A DNA stretch of 43,915 bases from Chloroflexota bacterium (GCA_021786265.1 JAJYNP010000356.1:1-43915); one strand, 5' to 3'. Shown: positions 23,712 through 32,953, numbered from the stretch's first letter. Notes: a model not told the origin generated them from the letters alone. Translations and numbers: made by a program.

Positions 23712-23723
23712 GTACATCTGTTC
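23712..23723 (+). promoter_or_regulatory. Candidate LexA (SOS) box of uvrA
   Basis: GTAC-ATCT-GTTC matches GAAC-N4-GTTC at 7 of 8 positions and shares the longer string CATCTGTTCTAA with the uvrB promoter. A -10 box TACACT lies at 23742-23747, 9 nt before the uvrA ATG, so the box again covers the -35 region. Confidence 0.6.
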
Positions 23724-23741
23724 TAATCTGGCGCGACCGGC

Positions 23742-23747
23742 TACACT
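23742..23747 (+). promoter_or_regulatory. -10 box (TACACT) of uvrA
   Basis: TACACT lies 9 nt before the uvrA ATG, with GGGAGG just downstream of it. It has the same box-to-promoter geometry as uvrB. Confidence 0.5.
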
Positions 23748-23756
23748 TGGGAGGTC

Positions 23757-26700
23757 ATGCCGCAGGATCTCCTGGTGGTTCGCGGTGCCCGCGAGCACAA
23801 CCTCAAGAACATCACGGTCGAGCTGCCGCGCGACCGGCTGGTGGTGATCACCGGTCTCTCCGGGAGCGGAAAGTCCAGCCTCGCGTTCGACACGATCTAT
23901 GCCGAGGGTCAGCGCCGGTACGTCGAGAGCCTGTCGGCGTACGCGCGCCAGTTCCTGGGGCAGATGGAGAAGCCGGACGTCGACCAGATCGACGGCCTGA
24001 GCCCGGCCATCTCGATCGACCAGAAGGGCGCCAGTCGCAACCCGCGGTCCACCGTGGGGACCGTCACCGAGATCTACGACTACCTGCGGCTCCTGTTCGC
24101 CCGCGCCGGCCACCCCCACTGCCCGGTCTGCGGCCGCGAGATCGCGCGCCAGAGCGTGCCCCAGATCGTGGACCGGATCCAGGAGCTGCCGGACGGCACC
24201 CGCCTGCTGGTGCTCGGGCCGCTCGTGAAGGACCGCAAGACGGAGGGTGACCGGGTCTTCGAGGCGGCGCGCAAGCAGGGCTTCGTGCGGGTCCGGGTCG
24301 ATGGTGAACTGCTCGACCTCGACGAGGCGCGCTCGCTCGACAAGTACAAGCGCCACACCATCGAGGTCGTGGTCGATCGCGTGATCGTCCGCCACGCGGA
24401 CGAGGATGGCGTCCCGTACACGGTCGAGCGCCCCAACCCCGACCTGCCCCGCCTGGCCGACTCGGTCGAGACCGCCCTCCGCCTGGGCGAGGGCGTCATG
24501 GTCGTCGCGCCGGCCGACCCGGGGGCCTTCGAGGAGCAGCGCTACAGCGAGCGCTACAGCTGCCCGTTCGACGGCACGATCCTGGAGGAGCTGGAGCCCC
24601 GCAGCTTCTCGTTCAACTCGCCACACGGCGCCTGCCCGACCTGCACTGGCCTCGGCGTCCGCCTGGAGATCGACCCGGCGCGGCTGATCCCCAACCGCGA
24701 CCTGTCGCTGCGCGAGGGCGCGCTCCAGCCGTGGGCACGCATGCCCATGGAGAACTCCTGGCAGCTCAAGATCATCGAGGCGATCGCGGAGCGGCGTGGG
24801 TTCCGCACCGACGCGCCCGTTCGCGAGCTGCCGGAGGAAGCGCTCCACCACCTGCTCTACGCGGAACGCGGCGAGCGCGTGGTGGTGCGCTACCAGCACG
24901 ACCGCGGCGAGAACTCGTACGAGGCCACGTTCGAGGGGCTCGTCCCCAACTTGGAGCGCCGGTACCGCGAGACCGAATCGGAGTACGTCAAGTCCGAGAT
25001 CGAGCGGTACATGGTGGAGCGGCCGTGCCTGGCGTGCGGCGGCAAGCGGCTTCGCCCCGAGGCGCTCAGCGTGACCATCGACGGGCGGACCATCGCGGAC
25101 GTCTCCTCGCTCTCCGTGACCGACGCGCTGGACTGGGCGACCGACCTGCCCGCGCGACTCTCCGAGCGCGAGGCGACCATCGGCCGGCAGGTGCTCAAGG
25201 AGATCCGCGCCCGGCTCGGCTTCCTGGTCGACGTGGGCCTGGACTACCTGACGATCGACCGGACCAGCCAGACCCTCTCGGGTGGGGAGGCCCAGCGGAT
25301 TCGCCTGGCCACGCAGATCGGGTCGAGCCTGATGGGCGTCCTGTACATCCTCGACGAGCCCTCCATCGGGCTCCACCAGCGCGACAACGCGAAGCTCATC
25401 GCCACGCTGACCCGGCTGCGCGACCTGGGCAACACGCTGATCGTGGTCGAGCACGACGAGGAGACGATCCGCACGGCCGACTGGGTGGTGGACGTGGGGC
25501 CGGGGGCGGGCGAGCACGGCGGCGAGGTGGTGGCGGCCGGCCCGCTCGAGGCGATCATCGAGGAGCCGCGGTCGCTCACCGGCGCGTACCTGCGGGGCGA
25601 GCGGTTCGTCCCCGTGCCGGCCCGCCGGCGCCCTGGGAACGGACGGTCCCTGGTCGTGCGGGGTGCGCGGGCCCACAACCTGCGCGGGATCGACGTCGCA
25701 TTCCCGCTCGGCACGTTCATCTCCGTGACCGGCGTGTCGGGCTCGGGGAAGAGCACGCTGATCGCGGAGGTGCTGTACCGCGGCCTCGCCAAGGCCCTGT
25801 ACGGCTCGCGCGACGAGCCCGGCGAGCACGACCGGATCGATGGCGTCGACGCGATCGACAAGGTGATCGAGATCGACCAGAGCCCGATCGGGCGGACGCC
25901 CCGCTCGAATCCGGCGACGTACACCGGCGTCTTCGGACCCATCCGGGAGTTGTTCGCGGGTGTCCCCGAGGCGCGGCTGCGCGGCTACCGGGCGGGGCGC
26001 TTCAGCTTCAACGTGAAGGGCGGCCGCTGCGAGAACTGCAAGGGCGACGGGATCATCAAGATCGAGATGCAGTTCCTGCCCGACGTCTACGTGCAGTGCG
26101 AGGTGTGCAAGGGCAAGCGCTACAACCGCGAAGCGCTGGAGATCCACTACAAGGGCAGGTCCATCTCGGACGTGCTCGAGATGACGGTCGAGGAAGCGCT
26201 CGAGCTGTTCTCCGCGGTGCCGGCGATCCGGAACAAGCTGCAGACACTCAACGACGTGGGGCTGGGCTACATCCACCTGGGGCAGCCCGCGACGACGCTG
26301 TCGGGCGGCGAGGCGCAGCGCGTGAAGCTGGCCACCGAGCTGTCACGCCGGGCGACCGGGCGCACCGTCTACGTGCTCGACGAGCCCACGACGGGCCTTC
26401 ACTTCGCGGACGTCGAGAAGCTCCTGCAGGTGCTGCACCGGCTGGTCGACGCGGGCAACACGGTGATCGTGATCGAGCACAACCTCGACGTGATCAAGAC
26501 GGCCGACTGGATCGTGGACCTGGGGCCGGAGGGCGGCGCGCGGGGCGGCGCCGTGGTGGCGGAGGGGAGCCCGGAGCAGGTCGCCGAGGTGGCGGCGTCC
26601 GCCACCGGTGAGTACCTGGGTCGGGTCCTGCGCGGCGAGCCGCTGGTGCCGCTGACCGACGTGACGTTCGCCGAGGCCGCGGGCCGTGCCGGCACGACCC

Positions 26701-26774
26701 CGGCCAGGGCTCGCGGCGCCGGGGCGGTCGTCGCGAAGCGAGCCGGCGCGAAGCGGCACGCCGTCGAGGCGTAG
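23757..26774 (+). CDS. uvrA: Excinuclease ABC subunit A
   Basis: UvrA is the damage-sensing ATPase of nucleotide excision repair and loads UvrB. The 1005-residue protein has two ABC modules: Walker [10 protein letters not shown] (~33-41) and GVSGSGKST in the C-terminal half, signatures [16 protein letters not shown] and [15 protein letters not shown], and Walker B motifs [15 protein letters not shown] and [15 protein letters not shown]. The DNA-contacting zinc finger is intact ([10 protein letters not shown]...[12 protein letters not shown]). The first zinc site keeps CPTC, but its other pair reads CPFD, as in several non-proteobacterial UvrAs. The last ~45 residues are a basic Ala-rich tail. 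uvrB is about 10 kb upstream under the same promoter motif. Confidence 0.98.
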   Translation: MPQDLLVVRGAREHNLKNITVELPRDRLVVITGLSGSGKSSLAFDTIYAEGQRRYVESLSAYARQFLGQMEKPDVDQIDGLSPAISIDQKGASRNPRSTVGTVTEIYDYLRLLFARAGHPHCPVCGREIARQSVPQIVDRIQELPDGTRLLVLGPLVKDRKTEGDRVFEAARKQGFVRVRVDGELLDLDEARSLDKYKRHTIEVVVDRVIVRHADEDGVPYTVERPNPDLPRLADSVETALRLGEGVMVVAPADPGAFEEQRYSERYSCPFDGTILEELEPRSFSFNSPHGACPTCTGLGVRLEIDPARLIPNRDLSLREGALQPWARMPMENSWQLKIIEAIAERRGFRTDAPVRELPEEALHHLLYAERGERVVVRYQHDRGENSYEATFEGLVPNLERRYRETESEYVKSEIERYMVERPCLACGGKRLRPEALSVTIDGRTIADVSSLSVTDALDWATDLPARLSEREATIGRQVLKEIRARLGFLVDVGLDYLTIDRTSQTLSGGEAQRIRLATQIGSSLMGVLYILDEPSIGLHQRDNAKLIATLTRLRDLGNTLIVVEHDEETIRTADWVVDVGPGAGEHGGEVVAAGPLEAIIEEPRSLTGAYLRGERFVPVPARRRPGNGRSLVVRGARAHNLRGIDVAFPLGTFISVTGVSGSGKSTLIAEVLYRGLAKALYGSRDEPGEHDRIDGVDAIDKVIEIDQSPIGRTPRSNPATYTGVFGPIRELFAGVPEARLRGYRAGRFSFNVKGGRCENCKGDGIIKIEMQFLPDVYVQCEVCKGKRYNREALEIHYKGRSISDVLEMTVEEALELFSAVPAIRNKLQTLNDVGLGYIHLGQPATTLSGGEAQRVKLATELSRRATGRTVYVLDEPTTGLHFADVEKLLQVLHRLVDAGNTVIVIEHNLDVIKTADWIVDLGPEGGARGGAVVAEGSPEQVAEVAASATGEYLGRVLRGEPLVPLTDVTFAEAAGRAGTTPARARGAGAVVAKRAGAKRHAVEA

Positions 26775-26811
26775 GCTACCGACCGGATGCCACCGGGACG
26801 ACTGCACGCGC

Positions 26812-26817
26812 TAGCAT
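26812..26817 (+). promoter_or_regulatory. -10 box (TAGCAT), leaderless start
   Basis: TAGCAT lies 6 nt before the ATG at 26824 without any Shine-Dalgarno, repeating the leaderless geometry seen elsewhere in this window. Confidence 0.5.
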
Positions 26818-26823
26818 CCGCTC

Positions 26824-27282
26824 ATGCCTGAGATCGACTTCGCTTTCCTTGCGGATGCCGCGGACGCGCGGCCCGGCCAGAAGTTCCACATCCTCGGTGG
26901 CGGCGTGACCCGCATCGGCGGCCCGGCGTTTCCGCTGGTGCATCCCCACCTCGCGCTCGTCGTCGGGCTCACCGTGACCGCCGCGGAACTCGGCCAGGAC
27001 CATGAGCTGCGGTTCGTGCTGCTCGCCCCGAACGGTGCCGAGCTGTCGCGCGCCGAGGCGCAGATCCGCGCCGACGGGTGGTCCGCGGGCGGTGGGGACA
27101 CCTCGGTGACGTTCGCGCTCGACCTGTGGAACCTGACGTTCGCCGAGCCCGGTGACTACTCGCTCCGGATCCTCATCGCGGGCTCGGAGCGCAAGCGGAT
27201 GACGCTCACGCTCGAACGGAGCACGACGGCGCCGGGCAGCGGCGTGGTCCCCCCGTTTCCGCCCCCGACCGGGCGCGCGTGA
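26824..27282 (+). CDS. DUF6941-like protein of unknown function
   Basis: The 152-residue soluble protein begins MPEIDFAFLADAADARPGQK, followed by FHILGGGVTRIGGPAFPLVH and PHLALVVGLTV. I recognise the pattern of a small actinobacterial/Chloroflexi family of predicted beta-sandwich proteins annotated DUF6941 (recalled, not searched). Beta strands alternate through FVLLAPNGAEL, VTFALDLWNLTF and YSLRILIAGSERKRMTLTL, an immunoglobulin-like layout. The tail is Pro-rich. No function is known and the neighbours give no clue. It has its own leaderless promoter, so it is a separate transcription unit from uvrA. Confidence 0.72.
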   Translation: MPEIDFAFLADAADARPGQKFHILGGGVTRIGGPAFPLVHPHLALVVGLTVTAAELGQDHELRFVLLAPNGAELSRAEAQIRADGWSAGGGDTSVTFALDLWNLTFAEPGDYSLRILIAGSERKRMTLTLERSTTAPGSGVVPPFPPPTGRA

Positions 27283-27373
27283 TCGGCGCCTCGCGCGGTG
27301 TCGGGACCCCGCGCCATGCCGGCGCCACGCGCCGGCCACGACAGGGGCCCCGGGTCCCGCTGACCGCCGCCTC

Positions 27374-27706
27374 GTGAGTCCGCGCCGCCCGCCCGGTCCC
27401 CCGCGCTGGCAGGACCCCGCGCTCGACGAGGCGGCGCTGGAGGTCGCGCGGCTGGTGCGCGGCGCTGTCGCGGCTCTCCGTGGCCTGGGCCACGAGCGCT
27501 GGGCGGCCTTCCTGGAGCCGCTGGTGCCGGCATTCGAGGACGGCGACCGCGCCGATCTGCTGGCGGCGGCCCGGCGGGCCCGCGCCGCATTCGGCGCGCG
27601 CGACTCCGTCCTGGACGCGTGGCCCTCCGACGACGCGCGGCGGCTCCGCGATGCCGTCGATCGCCTGCAGCACCTGATCGACCGCCGCCTGGCGACCGAG
27701 TCGTGA
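27374..27706 (+). CDS. Small helical protein, unrecognised
   Basis: A 110-residue frame starting at GTG 27374 and overlapping the next gene by 4 bp (GTGA). After a proline-rich start the sequence is almost all helix, with regular Leu/Ala heptads: EVARLVRGAVAALRGLG, then WAAFLEPLVPAFEDGD and ARRLRDAVDRLQHLIDRR. The tight coupling with the MFS gene and the amphipathic pattern support a real gene. I do not recognise a family. A small regulator or partner of the transporter is only a guess. Confidence 0.6.
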   Translation: MSPRRPPGPPRWQDPALDEAALEVARLVRGAVAALRGLGHERWAAFLEPLVPAFEDGDRADLLAAARRARAAFGARDSVLDAWPSDDARRLRDAVDRLQHLIDRRLATES

Positions 27707-28967
27707 CCGCGACGCGGGCCTCCGCGCGCATGCCCGCGGACGGGGCCGCGGCAGCCGGGCAGTCGTGGGTGGTGCTGCTCGCCCTCTACGGCCTCGCCTC
27801 GTTCGTGGAAGCCTTCGGCGTCAGCCAGGTCTTCGCGTTCATGCTGCTGTACCTGCAGGGCATGGGCGTGCCGAAGGCCGAGATCGGCCCGACGATCGGC
27901 GTGCTGAGCTCCCTGGTGTTCGTGCTGGGCCTTCCGATCGTGCCGCTGTGGGGTGTCTGGCCGACAAGTACAGCCGCAAGGCGGTGATCATCCGCAGCGC
28001 GGTCGTCGAAGCGGTCGTGTTCGGCGCGGTCGCGCTCAGCCGGACGCCCTGGCAGCTCGGGCTCAGCCTGCTGCTGGTCGGGTTCCAGCTGGGCAACACG
28101 GGCGTGATGCTGGCCGCCATCCGGGACGTCACCCCCCGGCGCCGCCTGGGCACGGCGATCGCGCTGTTCGGCGCGACTTCGCCGGTCGGGATGGCGGTCG
28201 GCCCGTGGATGGGCGGCATCATGATCGGCGTCGCGGGGCTGCCGGTCTCGAGCGTGTACTGGCTGGCCGCCGCGCTCTCGATCGCGGTCGCACTGCTGCT
28301 CGCGTTCGGATCCCGCGAGGTCCGTCCCGAGATCGTCCCCCAGGGATCCGTCCGTTCCCTGGCATATGGCGCCGTGCGCGGCGTCCTCGATGACCCGACC
28401 GTGCGCCGCCTCTTCCTGGTGTTTGGTCTGGCGTTCTTCGCGCGCCAGATCGCCAACCCGTTCCTCCCCCTGCTGGTCGAGCGCGTGGTGGGGCAGGGAA
28501 CCGGGCTGGCGGGCGCGATCGGCCTGGTCACCGGCACGGCGGCGCTGGTGGGCGGGCTCGCGTCGCCCGTCGCCGGACCCCTCGGCGACCGCTTCGGGTT
28601 CCGCCCGGTGCTCGCCGTGGCCTTCGCGGGTGGCGCGCTTGGTCTGCTCCTGATGCCGGCCATGCCGACCGTGGGTGCGCTGGCGATCGTGGTCGTCGGC
28701 TGGTCGGCGTGCGTGGCTGCGGTCAGCGCGATGGTGTTCGGGCTGCTGGCCGTGGAGGTGTCGCCGGAGCGACGATCGGCGACGCTCAACCTGGTGTACC
28801 TGCCCCTGTACGTCGCCGGCATCGTCGGCCCCTCGATCGGCGCGGCGCTGGTGGGCAGCGGGCTGGCGACGGTGTTCGCCGCGGGGGGAGGGCTGCTCGC
28901 TGCCGGATCGGTCGCCGTGGGCGTGCCGCTCCTGCTCGGACGGCGGGCGGGCAGCCCGGCCGCGTGA
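27703..28967 (+). CDS. Major facilitator superfamily transporter, with a frameshift near 27956
   Basis: Two overlapping frames form one MFS protein of about 421 residues. The first (from GTG 27703) gives MPADGAAAAGQSWVVLLALY and helices 1-2, up to IVPLWGV. After loss of one base (GGTGTCTGGCC where GGTGTCCTGGCC would restore it) the second gives LADKYSRKAVIIRSAVVEA, containing the motif-A-like loop D-K-Y-S-R-K between helices 2 and 3, and the remaining ~10 helices. Everything on both sides is conserved, so it is either a very recent mutation or a sequencing/assembly error. The pattern suits a drug or metabolite exporter; the substrate is unknown. The start overlaps the preceding stop. Confidence 0.8.
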
Positions 28968-29017
28968 GGCGTCGGCCCGGAGATTCGTAACCCCTCCCCA
29001 GCGCTGGACGCGCTGGC

Positions 29018-29023
29018 TAGACT
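29018..29023 (+). promoter_or_regulatory. -10 box (TAGACT) of the LysM lipoprotein gene
   Basis: TAGACT lies 59 nt before the ATG, leaving a leader that ends in CGGAGGGAAGCC, a good ribosome-binding site. It is the same hexamer as before the sigma factor gene. A small hairpin (AGCGC-TGGAC-GCGCT) just upstream could end the MFS transcript. Confidence 0.4.
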
Positions 29024-29082
29024 GGTCGGAGCGTAGCGCTCGATTTCGGGGTCGAGCGGCGCGGAGGTGCCGGAGGGAAGCC

Positions 29083-29421
29083 ATGCGTGTCCGTGCGGCT
29101 CTGGTTGCGGTGGCCCTCCTGGTGACGGTGACCGCGTGCGGCGGCTCGGCCGCCTCTCCGAGCCAGCCCGCCGCGTCGGTTGCGCCGGCCGCGTCGTTCG
29201 CCGCTCCGTCGGCGGCTCCGCCGCTGGCGACACCGACGCCCGTGCCATCGGTGGCTCCGGCCACGAGCGGCACCACGTACACGGTCAAGAAGGGCGACAC
29301 GCTGTGGGCGATCGCCCAGCGGTACAAGATCACGCTCAAGGCCCTGCAGGACGCCAACCCGCAGCTCAAGGACCCCAACGTCCTCAAGATCGGGGAGAAG
29401 CTGGTGATCCCGAAGCCGTGA
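29083..29421 (+). CDS. LysM-domain lipoprotein
   Basis: The 112-residue precursor has a signal peptide (MRVRAALVAVALLVTVTA) ending in a lipobox at Cys19 (VTACGG), so it should be lipid-anchored outside the membrane. A ~40-residue Pro/Ala/Ser linker leads to a single C-terminal LysM domain: TYTVKKGDTLWAIAQRYKI, then LKALQDANPQL and LKIGEKLVIP. LysM binds peptidoglycan N-acetylglucosamine. There is no catalytic domain, so it is probably a wall tether. GGAGGGAAGCC precedes the ATG. The stop overlaps the HD-domain gene. Confidence 0.9.
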   Translation: MRVRAALVAVALLVTVTACGGSAASPSQPAASVAPAASFAAPSAAPPLATPTPVPSVAPATSGTTYTVKKGDTLWAIAQRYKITLKALQDANPQLKDPNVLKIGEKLVIPKP

Positions 29422-29984
29422 GCGGCCCATCGCGCGACGAGGCCTGGGCGCTCCTGTGCGAGTGGACGCCGAGCGACGCCCTTCGGCGACACGGGCTGGC
29501 GGTCGAGGCCTGCGTCGCCTGGTACGGCGAGCACCGGTTCGGGATCGCCGGCGACGAGCTGCAGACCTGGCGGGCGGCGGGGCTGCTCCACGACTTCGAC
29601 TACGAGCGCTACCCGGAGACGCACCCCATGCGGGGCGCAGAGGAGCTGCGGCGGCTGGGGTACCCCGACGACGTCGTCGGGGCCGTGCTCGGCCACGGCG
29701 ATCACACCGGCGTGCCCCGGACCAGCCTGCTCGCGAGGACCGTGTACGCCTGCGACGAGATGAGCGGCTTCGTCATCGCGGTGGCGTACGTGCGGCCGAA
29801 CCGCAGCCTGGACGAGGTCGACCCGCGGGCCGTGACGAAGAAGATGCGGGACAAGGGTTTTGCCCGGCAGGTGCCGCGCGACCAGCTGGTCAAGGGGGCC
29901 GAGGAGCTCGGCGTGCCGTTCGAGGAGCACGTCACGAACGTGGTCGAGGGGCTCAAGACGGTGCGGGACGTGCTGGACCTGTGA
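29418..29984 (+). CDS. HD-domain hydrolase (HDIG-like)
   Basis: The 188-residue protein has the metal-binding HD pattern: His in LRRHGLAVEACVAWY, the HD pair in AAGLLHDFDYERYP, and His/Asp in VLGHGDHTGVPR. It continues with helices SLLARTVYACDEMSGFVIA and RDKGFARQVPRDQL. Family members are phosphohydrolases acting on nucleotides or cyclic di-nucleotides; this stand-alone single-domain group is widely conserved but its substrate is unclear. The GTG start overlaps the LysM gene stop (GTGA), so the pair is translationally coupled. Confidence 0.87.
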   Translation: MSGPSRDEAWALLCEWTPSDALRRHGLAVEACVAWYGEHRFGIAGDELQTWRAAGLLHDFDYERYPETHPMRGAEELRRLGYPDDVVGAVLGHGDHTGVPRTSLLARTVYACDEMSGFVIAVAYVRPNRSLDEVDPRAVTKKMRDKGFARQVPRDQLVKGAEELGVPFEEHVTNVVEGLKTVRDVLDL

Positions 29985-30074
29985 GAAGAGCGCGCATCCG
30001 AGCGATGCGTGCGTCTCACCGGGCTCCACCTCGTCACCCGGCGCCGCGCTATGCCATGCCCTCCGGAAGTTGTG

Positions 30075-30938
30075 TCACGCCGGCCGGAGTTCCGCATCTA
30101 CGAACGCCTCTCGCAGGAACTGCGACGGGGCATCCGGGTCGTACACGAGGGTGAGCGAGCGGCGCGCCCGGGTCCAGGCCACGTAGGCCAGCCTGCGTTC
30201 CTCTTCCAGGGTCCGCTCGGGATCGTCCGACTCGTCGACGCTCCGAGCGCTCGGGAACCGCCCCTCGTCCAGCCCGACCACCGCCACGTGATCGAACTCG
30301 AGGCCCTTGGTGCTGTGCGCGGTGGCGAGCAGCAGCGGCGCATCGTCCCGGCGGATGGCGGCCCGGCGGATGGCGGCCCGGCGGGCCCGCGCCTCGACGA
30401 CGGCGGCCGCGAGCGCCGTGCCGTCCGCGTGCCCGGGTGCCCAGGCGAGCAGGGCGGCGGCAGCCCGCGGGTTGTCCGGTCCGGATGACGCGCGGGCGAG
30501 CAGGAGCCGCTCGAGGAGTGGCGCCGCTCCCGGCGCCGAGGCGGCCTCGAGCAGCCCGTCGATGGCCGGATCATCCAGCAGCAGGCCGTCGTCGGCCGCG
30601 CGGTACGGGACGCCGGCCTCGAGCGCCACCGCCGCATAGGGCGCGAGCTCGGCGTTGGTCCTGGCCAGGATGGCCCGCGTCTCTCCCTCCGGCGAGCGCC
30701 ATTCTCGGAGCAGCCGGCGCGCGCGCGCGACGTCATCACCCGGGTCCGGCAGCAGGTACAGCCGGCCAGTCGACGACGGTCCGGCACGGATCGTCTTGGC
30801 GAAGCGCTCGCGGTTGTGCTCCACGAGCCGGACTGCCCGCGCGACGACCTGTGGTGGGCAGCGGTAGTTGGTCACGAGGTCGACGCGCCGGAGATCGGGG
30901 AGGGGAGCGGCAAGGTCCAGGACCCGGCGCACGTCGGC
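30075..30938 (-). pseudogene. UvrD/PcrA-type helicase, C-terminal fragment cut by the mobile element
   Basis: The frame encodes the last ~285 residues of a superfamily 1A helicase. It opens with ADVRRVLDLAAPLPDLRRVD and LVTNYRCP (motif IV), carries LLATAHSTKGLEFDHVAVVG (motif V) and EEERRLAYVAWTRARR (motif VI), and ends normally at 30075. The nuclease-like or ATP-binding half (motifs I-III, GxGKT) is missing. Homology stops exactly at 30938, where the DNA turns into the start of the serine recombinase unit. In relatives this point follows a conserved IYGWR motif, so the break falls inside the gene. The other half is not found in the window. A 15-bp duplication at about 30352-30380 encodes RRAAIRRAAI. 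Confidence 0.85.
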
Positions 30939-30964
30939 TTATCGTTGGGTTTACCATATGCGGC

Positions 30965-32224
30965 ATGAGCAAGCAGCCCGTCGCCTACATCCGCAAGTCC
31001 CGCGTCCTCAACGGGCACAGCGTGAGCTGGGAGGTGCAGGAACAGGCCGTCCGCTCCCTGGCGGGCGCGGGCGACCTCCTCATCCTGTCGGACTGGAACC
31101 GCTCGGGCCGGGGCACCGCTCGTCGCCCGGGGTACCAGACCATGCTCAGCATGATCGAGCGCGACGAGGTGTCGGCCGTCTACGCCTACTCCCTCTCGCG
31201 CTTCGCGCGCTCGCTCAAGGACTTCACCGCGCTCGTCGAGCTGTGCTTGAGCCATGGCGTCCCGATCCGCTTCGCCGTGGATCACCAGTTGAACGTGGAG
31301 GGGGCCACCGCGACCAGTACCCTGCTCCTCAACGTGATGGCCGCCTTCGCGCAGTTCGATGCCGACATCGCCCGAGAGCGCGCCCGGGAGGCGGTGGCCG
31401 TGCGCCGTCAGCGCGGCGATCGCATCGGGCACCCCTTCTACGGCGAGCGCGAGGGCGAGGACGCCGAGGCCGTGGTGGCCGCCTACCGCGAGGCCGGCAG
31501 CGTCATGGGCGCCGCCCGTCTGCTCAACGCGCGCGGGATCCCGACACGCAGGGGCGGGCCGTGGGCCACGACGACGACGCGCGAGACCCTGGTGCGCCTG
31601 GGCGCCATGCCGGCGCGCTCCCGGCCGGGGGCCAAGGCCCGCGCCCCGTTCGTCCTCTACGGCCTGCTGCGCTGCCACTGCGGGCACCTCCTGACTGGCA
31701 CGCGCTACCGGAACGGCCCGGCCCTCGCCTATACCGCCTACAAGTGCCACTTCGCGCGCACGGTGCCCGACCATGGCCTGGGTGCCGTGCCGGAGAAGCG
31801 CCTGCTGCCCTGGGTGCGGGCAGAGGCCGCCCGGCTCCAGACGCCCTCTGCGGTCGAGATCGAGGCGCAGCATGAGACGACGCGCGCCGCCCTCGCCGCG
31901 CGCCGCCAGCGGGTCGCTGAGGCGTTCCTCGACGGTCTGCTGGATCGGGCCAGCGCGAACGAGCAGACGGCCGCCATCGACGCCGAGCTTGATAGCCTGG
32001 GTGCCGCGCGCGCCGTGGTGGCCGTCCCGGCCCTCGACTGGAGCTGGGAGCCCGAGACCATCAACGAGGTGTTGCGGGCGCTCTGGTCGGAGGTCCGGCT
32101 CGACACGCAGCTGCGCCCCCTGGAGGCCGTCTGGCGGGTGCCCGAATGGCGGTCGGACGATGCCGCCGCGGTCATGCAGTTGCCGGCCGTGTTGGACGGC
32201 CGCGAGGCCGGGGGCCGGCCGTGA
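30965..32224 (+). CDS. Large serine recombinase (site-specific integrase)
   Basis: The 419-residue protein has a resolvase-type catalytic domain with nucleophile Ser12 in VAYIRKSRVLNG and YSLSRFARSLKDF in the arginine-bearing active-site helix. The Recombinase domain (about 150-225, RLLNARGIPTRRGGPWATTT) and a zinc-ribbon-like region (LRCHCGHLLTGTRY, about 234-275) follow, then a short helical C-terminus. Such enzymes cut attP and attB through Ser-DNA bonds and integrate elements without host factors. ATG 30965 is chosen because TACCAT lies 7 nt upstream and the conserved YIRKS motif starts at residue 8. It sits immediately inside the element's left end, the usual integrase position. The stop overlaps the next gene (GTGA). 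Confidence 0.92.
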   Translation: MSKQPVAYIRKSRVLNGHSVSWEVQEQAVRSLAGAGDLLILSDWNRSGRGTARRPGYQTMLSMIERDEVSAVYAYSLSRFARSLKDFTALVELCLSHGVPIRFAVDHQLNVEGATATSTLLLNVMAAFAQFDADIARERAREAVAVRRQRGDRIGHPFYGEREGEDAEAVVAAYREAGSVMGAARLLNARGIPTRRGGPWATTTTRETLVRLGAMPARSRPGAKARAPFVLYGLLRCHCGHLLTGTRYRNGPALAYTAYKCHFARTVPDHGLGAVPEKRLLPWVRAEAARLQTPSAVEIEAQHETTRAALAARRQRVAEAFLDGLLDRASANEQTAAIDAELDSLGAARAVVAVPALDWSWEPETINEVLRALWSEVRLDTQLRPLEAVWRVPEWRSDDAAAVMQLPAVLDGREAGGRP

Positions 32225-32811
32225 GCCGCGCCTATCCACCGGCGGACTTCGACCCCCCGCAGCTCGCAGAGGGGTACGGTGGCGCGGTATGGTTCCGTGT
32301 CTTCCGCTGTCCCGACTGCCGCACGATGCTCGGCTGCCAGCGCATCGGCCGGACCTACGGGCGGGATGCGAGCGGGTACGGCTCGGTGGCCACGGGCTAC
32401 ACCATCGAGCGGGTTGAGCTGTGGTGGGAACTTATCAAGATCAAGCCCACCGCCGATGGTCTGCTCCGGTTCGGTCTCTCGAGGCGCGCATACCTGGCGG
32501 CGCCGAGCCCGTCCGGGGCGCCGCGTCGGCCGTCCGTCCGCCGGGCCACCTCGGTGCTGCCAAGCGTGGAGACCACCGACCAGTTCAACATCACCCAACG
32601 CGGCGATCCCTACCACGTCGGACGGCACGATCCCCGCCGAGCTACGAGCGCCGACCATGGCGACTTCGTGCTGGCCCTGAGCCAGGCGCAGGCGCGCCTG
32701 CCGTTCGTGGTGACCTGCCCGAGCCTCGCGTGTCGGCGCCACCGGCGCCACTGGCTGGTGGCCGGGCTGCCGTCCGAGGCCGCACTAGCGGCCTCGACGC
32801 CGCCCAGCTAG
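32221..32811 (+). CDS. Element protein with Cys pairs, unrecognised
   Basis: The 196-residue protein starts at a GTG overlapping the recombinase stop, so both are translated together. It has a CxxC near the N-terminus (RVFRCPDCRTMLGCQRIG) and a second Cys pair near the end (VVTCPSLACRRHRRHW), which could together bind zinc; the basic His/Arg cluster after the second pair suggests nucleic-acid contact. Such a small zinc-motif protein next to a serine integrase could be a recombination directionality factor or accessory protein, but this is a guess from position alone. Confidence 0.7.
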   Translation: MSRAYPPADFDPPQLAEGYGGAVWFRVFRCPDCRTMLGCQRIGRTYGRDASGYGSVATGYTIERVELWWELIKIKPTADGLLRFGLSRRAYLAAPSPSGAPRRPSVRRATSVLPSVETTDQFNITQRGDPYHVGRHDPRRATSADHGDFVLALSQAQARLPFVVTCPSLACRRHRRHWLVAGLPSEAALAASTPPS

Positions 32812-32820
32812 AATCGCCCG

Positions 32821-32936
32821 TGGAACTGGAGGAAACCCTCCGTTCCAGCAATCCCCGCACCGGGTGAACAGCCGGGATCGGGCCCAGGTCTTCCGGTGAG
32901 CCGGAGAGACGGAAGCCGTCGCGTAAGGCGCGACGG
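32821..32936 (+). ncRNA. Candidate structured RNA in the element operon
   Basis: The 142-nt gap between two element genes holds three strong stems. TGGAAC-T-GGAGG pairs with CCTCC-GTTCCA (32821-32847, 11 bp, one bulge, loop AAAC). CTTCCG pairs with CGGAAG (32890-32895 and 32910-32915). CCGTCGCG pairs perfectly with CGCGACGG (32916-32923 and 32929-32936, loop TAAGG). A G/C-rich segment between the first two may pair across. The next start codon is 18 nt after the last stem. This could be a riboswitch, a translational control element, or an origin/transfer structure in DNA form. No known class was recognised. Confidence 0.5.
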
Positions 32937-32953
32937 TCTGAGGTTTCTTCGGC

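Noticed and set aside
32821..32936. Cobalamin riboswitch or self-cleaving ribozyme
   Set aside because: No GCCACTG-type B12 box and no CTGATGA hammerhead core; kept only as an unclassified structured RNA.
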